A DNA stretch of 45,449 bases from assembly GCA_028818565.1 (NCBI GenBank), contig JAPPNV010000029.1, positions 1 to 45,449 of the forward strand, read 5' to 3'. The notes beneath the pieces were generated by a model. The model saw only the letters and a list, made by a program, of their open reading frames with translations, searched no databases and had not been told where the DNA came from. The position numbers were made by a program, and so were the translations under genes. Positions within the stretch are counted from its first letter, which is position 1. Every line of letters begins with the position of its first letter. Shown piece after piece: positions 39,889 to 45,449 of the stretch. This DNA comes from Rhodospirillales bacterium (GTDB taxonomy: Bacteria; Pseudomonadota; Alphaproteobacteria; UBA828).

Positions 39889-41777
39889 GGCGCCGGGTCC
39901 TCCTCGGCCACGGCCGTCGCCTCCCCGGCGCGGCTTTCCTCGTCGGCAAGCCGTTGCTCTAGCTCCTCCCTGAGCTCGGCAGTCTCCTGCTGACGCCACC
40001 ACATCTCGGCGTAGTGGCCGTCCCGCACCAGCAGCTCGGCGTGGCGCCCGCGCTCGACGATGCGCCCGCCGTCCAGCACCAGGATCTGGTCGGCGTCGAT
40101 GACCGTGGAAAGGCGGTGCGCGATCATGAGCGTCGAGCGGTCGCGGCTGACCTCCCGCAGACTCGCCTGAATCTCCTTCTCCGTCTGCGAATCGAGCGCC
40201 GATGTGGCCTCGTCGAACAAGAGAATACGGGGATTCTTGAGGATCGTGCGCGCAATCGCCACCCGCTGCTTCTCGCCGCCCGAGAGCTTGAGGCCGCGCT
40301 CGCCGACCATGCTCTCGTAGCCGTCGGGGAGTGCTGAGATGAAGTCGTGGATATGGGCGAGCCGCGCCGCCTCCTCCACCTCGTCCGCGCTCGCGTCGGG
40401 CCGGCCGTAGGCGATGTTGTAGTAGATCGTGTCGTTGAAGAGCACCGTGTCCTGCGGAACGATGCCGATGGCTGCGCGCAGGCTCTCCTGGCTCACGTCG
40501 CGCACGTCCTGGCCGTCGATTCTGACGCTGCCGGCCTCGATGTCGTAGAAGCGGAAGAGGATGCGCGAGATGGTCGACTTGCCGGCCCCGCTCGCGCCCA
40601 CGATGGCCGTCGTGGTGCCGGGCGGCACGCGGAAGGTGATGCCATCGAGGATGCCGCGCCGCTCCTCGTAGCGGAAGCGCACGTCCTCGAACTCGATGGC
40701 GCCGGCGGTGACTTCGAGCGGCGGCGCGTCCGGCGCGTCCTCGATCTCGCGCTCCACCGAGAGGATGCCGAACATCGCTTCCATGTCGGTGAGCGACTGC
40801 TTGATCTCGCGATAGACGAAGCCGAGGAAATTCAAGGGGATATAGAGTTGCAGCAAGTAGGTGTTGACCAGCACGAAGTCGCCGATGGTCATCGTGCCGG
40901 CGGCGACCTCGTAGCCCGCCATGATCGTGATGCCGGTGAGCCCGGTGGCGATGATGATTCCCTGGCCGATGTTGAGCAGCGAGAGGCTGGTCTTGCTCTG
41001 CACCGCCGCCCGTTCGTACTGCCGGCGGGAGATGTCGAAGCGCTGCGCCTCGTGCATCTCGTTGCCGAAATACTTGACCGTCTCGTAGTTGAGCAGGCTG
41101 TCGATCGCCTTGGTGTTGGCCTCGCTGTCCTTCTCGTTCATGCGCCGGCGGTACTTCAGGCGCCACTCGGTGACCGTGAGGGTGAAGGCGATAAAGGAGC
41201 CGATGGTGACGAAGGTGATCGCAGCGTACGTGATGCCGTAGAGGACCCAGAGGATGCCGCAGACCATGGTGACCTCCACCAGGGTCGGCAGGATGTTGAA
41301 CAGCATGAAGGTGAGAACGAACTCGATCCCCTTGACGCCGCGCTCGATGGCGCGGCTCAGGCCCCCGGTGCGCCGCTCGATATGGAAGCGGAGCGAAAGC
41401 TCGTGGAGATGGTTGAAGACCTGCAGGGCGACGGTGCGAATCGCGCGCTCCCCGACCTTGGCGAAGACCGCATCCCTGAGCTCCCCGAAGGCGACCGTGA
41501 GCACCCGGAGCGCGCCGTAGGCGAGCAGGATCGCCACCGGCACGACGATGACCGCCGCCGTCTCGCCCGAGAGGATATCGACCGCATCCTTGTAGAGGAT
41601 CGGCACATAGACGTTCGCCACCTTGGCGCCGATGAGAAGCAGGATCGCCAGCAGCACACGGCCCCGCATCTCCAGCGAGCCGCGCGGCCAGAGATAGGGC
41701 AGCAGCGTGCGAATGGTGTGCAGGTGCGAGCGTTCCCCCGCACCCTGCACGCGGGCCTCGCGATCGAGAGCAACCAT
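39885..41777 (-). CDS. Atm1/HMT1-type ABC transporter (ATP-binding/permease)
   Basis: 630 aa; RRTGGLSRAIERGVKGIEFVLTFMLFNILPTLVEV (Atm1-type), ABC VGASGAGKST, LSGGEKQRVAIARTILKNPRILLFDEATSALD; ATGA overlap with meaB. Confidence 0.9.
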   Translation of the reverse strand: MVALDREARVQGAGERSHLHTIRTLLPYLWPRGSLEMRGRVLLAILLLIGAKVANVYVPILYKDAVDILSGETAAVIVVPVAILLAYGALRVLTVAFGELRDAVFAKVGERAIRTVALQVFNHLHELSLRFHIERRTGGLSRAIERGVKGIEFVLTFMLFNILPTLVEVTMVCGILWVLYGITYAAITFVTIGSFIAFTLTVTEWRLKYRRRMNEKDSEANTKAIDSLLNYETVKYFGNEMHEAQRFDISRRQYERAAVQSKTSLSLLNIGQGIIIATGLTGITIMAGYEVAAGTMTIGDFVLVNTYLLQLYIPLNFLGFVYREIKQSLTDMEAMFGILSVEREIEDAPDAPPLEVTAGAIEFEDVRFRYEERRGILDGITFRVPPGTTTAIVGASGAGKSTISRILFRFYDIEAGSVRIDGQDVRDVSQESLRAAIGIVPQDTVLFNDTIYYNIAYGRPDASADEVEEAARLAHIHDFISALPDGYESMVGERGLKLSGGEKQRVAIARTILKNPRILLFDEATSALDSQTEKEIQASLREVSRDRSTLMIAHRLSTVIDADQILVLDGGRIVERGRHAELLVRDGHYAEMWWRQQETAELREELEQRLADEESRAGEATAVAEEDPAP

Positions 41778-41799
41778 GGGGCAGTAAATCCGATGGCTC

Positions 41800-41818
41800 G
41801 CCCCGCCGCCGGCGGGGC
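41800..41818. repeat. hairpin GCCCCGCC-GCC-GGCGGGGC upstream of Atm1-like gene
   Basis: Perfect 8-bp stem, 3-nt loop, 23 bp upstream of the ATG. Confidence 0.6.
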
Positions 41819-41989
41819 TCAGAGCGCGTTACGTGCGCTTGTCACATAAGCACGAAGCGGGGGCGGATCAAATGCCGGCGCCCGAACGACCCCGCCGTGA
41901 CACTTGTCAGATCGCGCCTGGCACGACCGTGACGGTGGTGGGAGCAGACGGGAGCGAGGCTCCGCGTTGCGCTGTCCGAATCACGCCTC

Positions 41990-42019
41990 GCGGGAGCGTG
42001 GGGATGACCACGCTCCCGC
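41990..42019. terminator. GC-rich 12-bp perfect hairpin downstream of small ORF
   Basis: GCGGGAGCGTGG-GGATGA-CCACGCTCCCGC, 12 nt beyond the stop of the minus-strand small ORF; no U-tract. Confidence 0.6.
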
Positions 42020-42031
42020 AGGGCCGGCCGA

Positions 42032-42223
42032 TCAGCACGGGATGCCGGGCAACAGGCAGGCGTGCGCCGGCGCCGATCCGCCGATCATCACGACGGTCGT
42101 GGCGACGACCGCGATCGCCCCGATGAAGGCGAACAAGGCGGCGTGACGCAGCCGGATTTTCCTGTGCGGGCTCCCCACGCGTTGTTCGTTCTTGCGGTTG
42201 GTGGCTTGCTCCTGCGCGTTCAT
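42032..42223 (-). CDS. 63-aa small membrane or secreted peptide precursor of unknown function
   Basis: MNAQEQATNRKNEQRVGSPHRKIRLRHAALFAFIGAIAVVATTVVMIGGSAPAHACLLPGIPC; strong SD AGGAGGT (42228-42234), 4 nt before ATG. Confidence 0.72.
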   Translation of the reverse strand: MNAQEQATNRKNEQRVGSPHRKIRLRHAALFAFIGAIAVVATTVVMIGGSAPAHACLLPGIPC

Positions 42224-42336
42224 CGTTACCTCCTGGTTGCTTCCGTTTCACCTGTCGGCGTCAGCCGGCACTATGCCGAACCGGAGGTTACGTGGAGGCA
42301 CAGAGGCATAATATCCAATACTTATTTTGTCTCTGA

Positions 42337-42356
42337 ATTATAAGATATTCATATCT
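42337..42356 (-). promoter_or_regulatory. candidate promoter -10 TATAAT with inverted repeat in the spacer
   Basis: Minus-strand TATAAT at 42337-42342, immediately downstream of IR AGATAT-TC-ATATCT (42343-42356). No clear -35. Confidence 0.4.
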
Positions 42357-42500
42357 AATTGGCCGAACTCGGGGGCGATTGAGCAGCCAGAGCGACGGAA
42401 ACCGGGAACTGCCTGCGCCGCTATTGCCCGCAGGAAGCGACGCATCCAACCGAGTGCCAGTCAGCCGCCGGGCGCGCCCCGGCGTCTGTTCCTGCGATCG

Positions 42501-44645
<2,145 letters not shown>

Positions 44646-44775
44646 GGGTCTGGGCTCCCACTCTCCCAGGCGCCCGTGCTCGGTCTTGCATCCTTCGGGC
44701 AAGGGTAGACGGCGGGGGCCGCCCGCCGCAAGGCGCAGGGCGGCCGTGGCCGCCATTTTGCCCCTGTGAACCGCC

Positions 44776-44801
44776 GCGCCTTTTCGGGTAAAAGAAGGCG
44801 C
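44776..44801. repeat. inverted repeat GCGCCTT-N12-AAGGCGC in divergent promoter region
   Basis: Perfect 7-bp arms between divergent mutase and CoxM-like genes. Confidence 0.55.
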
Positions 44802-44839
44802 CCACTAGGTGCCGCGGCAACAGGAGGAACTCCCCGCAC

Positions 44840-45449
44840 ATGAGCAGTCTACAATTCGAGGCGCCCGAGACGGTCGAGGATGCCGTCCGGCTCCTCGCCG
44901 ATGCCGACGGAGAGGCCATGCCGCTCGCCGGCGGCACCGACCTCCTGGTTCAGCTGCGCACCGATTTCGTCCGGCCCGGCCTCATCGTCGACTTGAAGCG
45001 CATCCCGGCGCTCATGGACGTGACGGTGAACGGCGATGATATCCGCGTCGGCGCGGCGGTTTCCGGCGCGACGCTGGGCAAGAACGAGGCCGTGAAGGCG
45101 GCGTGGCCCGGGGTGGTGGAGGCGCTTGAGCTGATCGGCTCGACCCAGATTCAGGGCCGCGCCTCACTCGGCGGCAACCTCTGCAACGGCTCGCCGGCTG
45201 CCGACAGCGTGCCCGCGCTGATCGCCGCCGGTGCCGTGTGCGAGGTCGCGGGCCCCGGCGGCACCCGCTCCGTTCCGGTCGAGGACGTGATAACGGGGCC
45301 CGGCCAGCTTTCCCTCGGCCCCGGCGAGATCGTGGTCTCCCTCGTCATGCCGAAGCCGCCGCCCCGCTCGGCCGACGCCTACCTGCGCTTCATTCCGCGC
45401 ACCGAGATGGACATCGCCGTGGTCGGCGCCGGCGTCGCGCTCACGCTCG
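44840..45449 (+). CDS. FAD-binding molybdopterin dehydrogenase subunit (CoxM/xanthine dehydrogenase M-like), partial
   Basis: MSSLQFEAPETVEDAVRLLADADGEAMPLAGGTDLLVQLR; GSTQIQGRASLGGNLCNGSPAADSVPAL; runs off window end. Confidence 0.93.
   Translation, partial: MSSLQFEAPETVEDAVRLLADADGEAMPLAGGTDLLVQLRTDFVRPGLIVDLKRIPALMDVTVNGDDIRVGAAVSGATLGKNEAVKAAWPGVVEALELIGSTQIQGRASLGGNLCNGSPAADSVPALIAAGAVCEVAGPGGTRSVPVEDVITGPGQLSLGPGEIVVSLVMPKPPPRSADAYLRFIPRTEMDIAVVGAGVALTL

Noticed and set aside
40347-41849. 500-aa plus-strand ORF antisense to the Atm1-like exporter
   Set aside because: Low-complexity His/Asp/Arg/Gly shadow of a conserved ABC transporter.
42341-42448. 35-aa minus-strand ORF MRRFLRAIAAQAVPGFRRSGCSIAPEFGQLDMNIL, faintly like an HxlR regulator N-terminus
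   Set aside because: Too short and similarity rests on the few residues RRSGCSIA; no further HTH sequence follows.
42395-42480. Possible cobalamin riboswitch (GGAAACCGGGAACTGCCTGCGCCGC...AGTCAGCCGCCGGGC, plus strand) beside the B12-dependent mutase
   Set aside because: Only scattered resemblance; no intact B12 box (expected AGYCMGGAGACCKGCC), too short, and oriented antisense to the mutase gene. An Infernal scan with the Rfam cobalamin model would settle it.

Overview
High-GC chromosomal window, probably from an alphaproteobacterium (inferred from gene content and order; not tested). About 46 protein-coding genes fill nearly all of it. I found no rRNA, tRNA, CRISPR array, prophage or transposase. 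In order: nadD(partial)-proA-proB-obgE-rpmA-rplU; a lipid A/Kdo cluster (LpxL-like acyltransferase, lpxK, waaA, DUF374, msbA); pmbA and msrA; an acyl-CoA dehydrogenase; mobA; UbiK-like and DUF1244 genes; a higBA-type toxin-antitoxin pair; a Gfo/Idh - NagB-like - ROK kinase sugar module; two tandem paralogous Baeyer-Villiger monooxygenases; cupin, lipoprotein and CDGSH genes; cysK-alaX-sseA; an L,D-transpeptidase convergent with an Ala-zipper (Lpp/OprI-like) lipoprotein; DUF2244, DUF1636, hydrolase, acyl-CoA dehydrogenase and SDR genes; a glutaredoxin-DinB fusion; a tight thiolase-DUF1989-acyl-CoA dehydrogenase-HCCA isomerase operon; an amidase; meaB translationally coupled to an Atm1-like ABC exporter; a 63-aa Cys-tailed small membrane/secreted ORF with a structured leader; methylmalonyl-CoA mutase; and a partial CoxM-like FAD subunit. 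The best candidates for undescribed biology are (i) the small ORF at 42032-42223 with its AT-rich promoter, operator and leader, (ii) the thiolase/DUF1989/HCCA-isomerase operon with phased 10-bp repeats and palindromes upstream, (iii) the glutaredoxin-DinB fusion, and (iv) the L,D-transpeptidase/OprI-like pair. All family calls come from reading protein motifs by eye; no database search was run.
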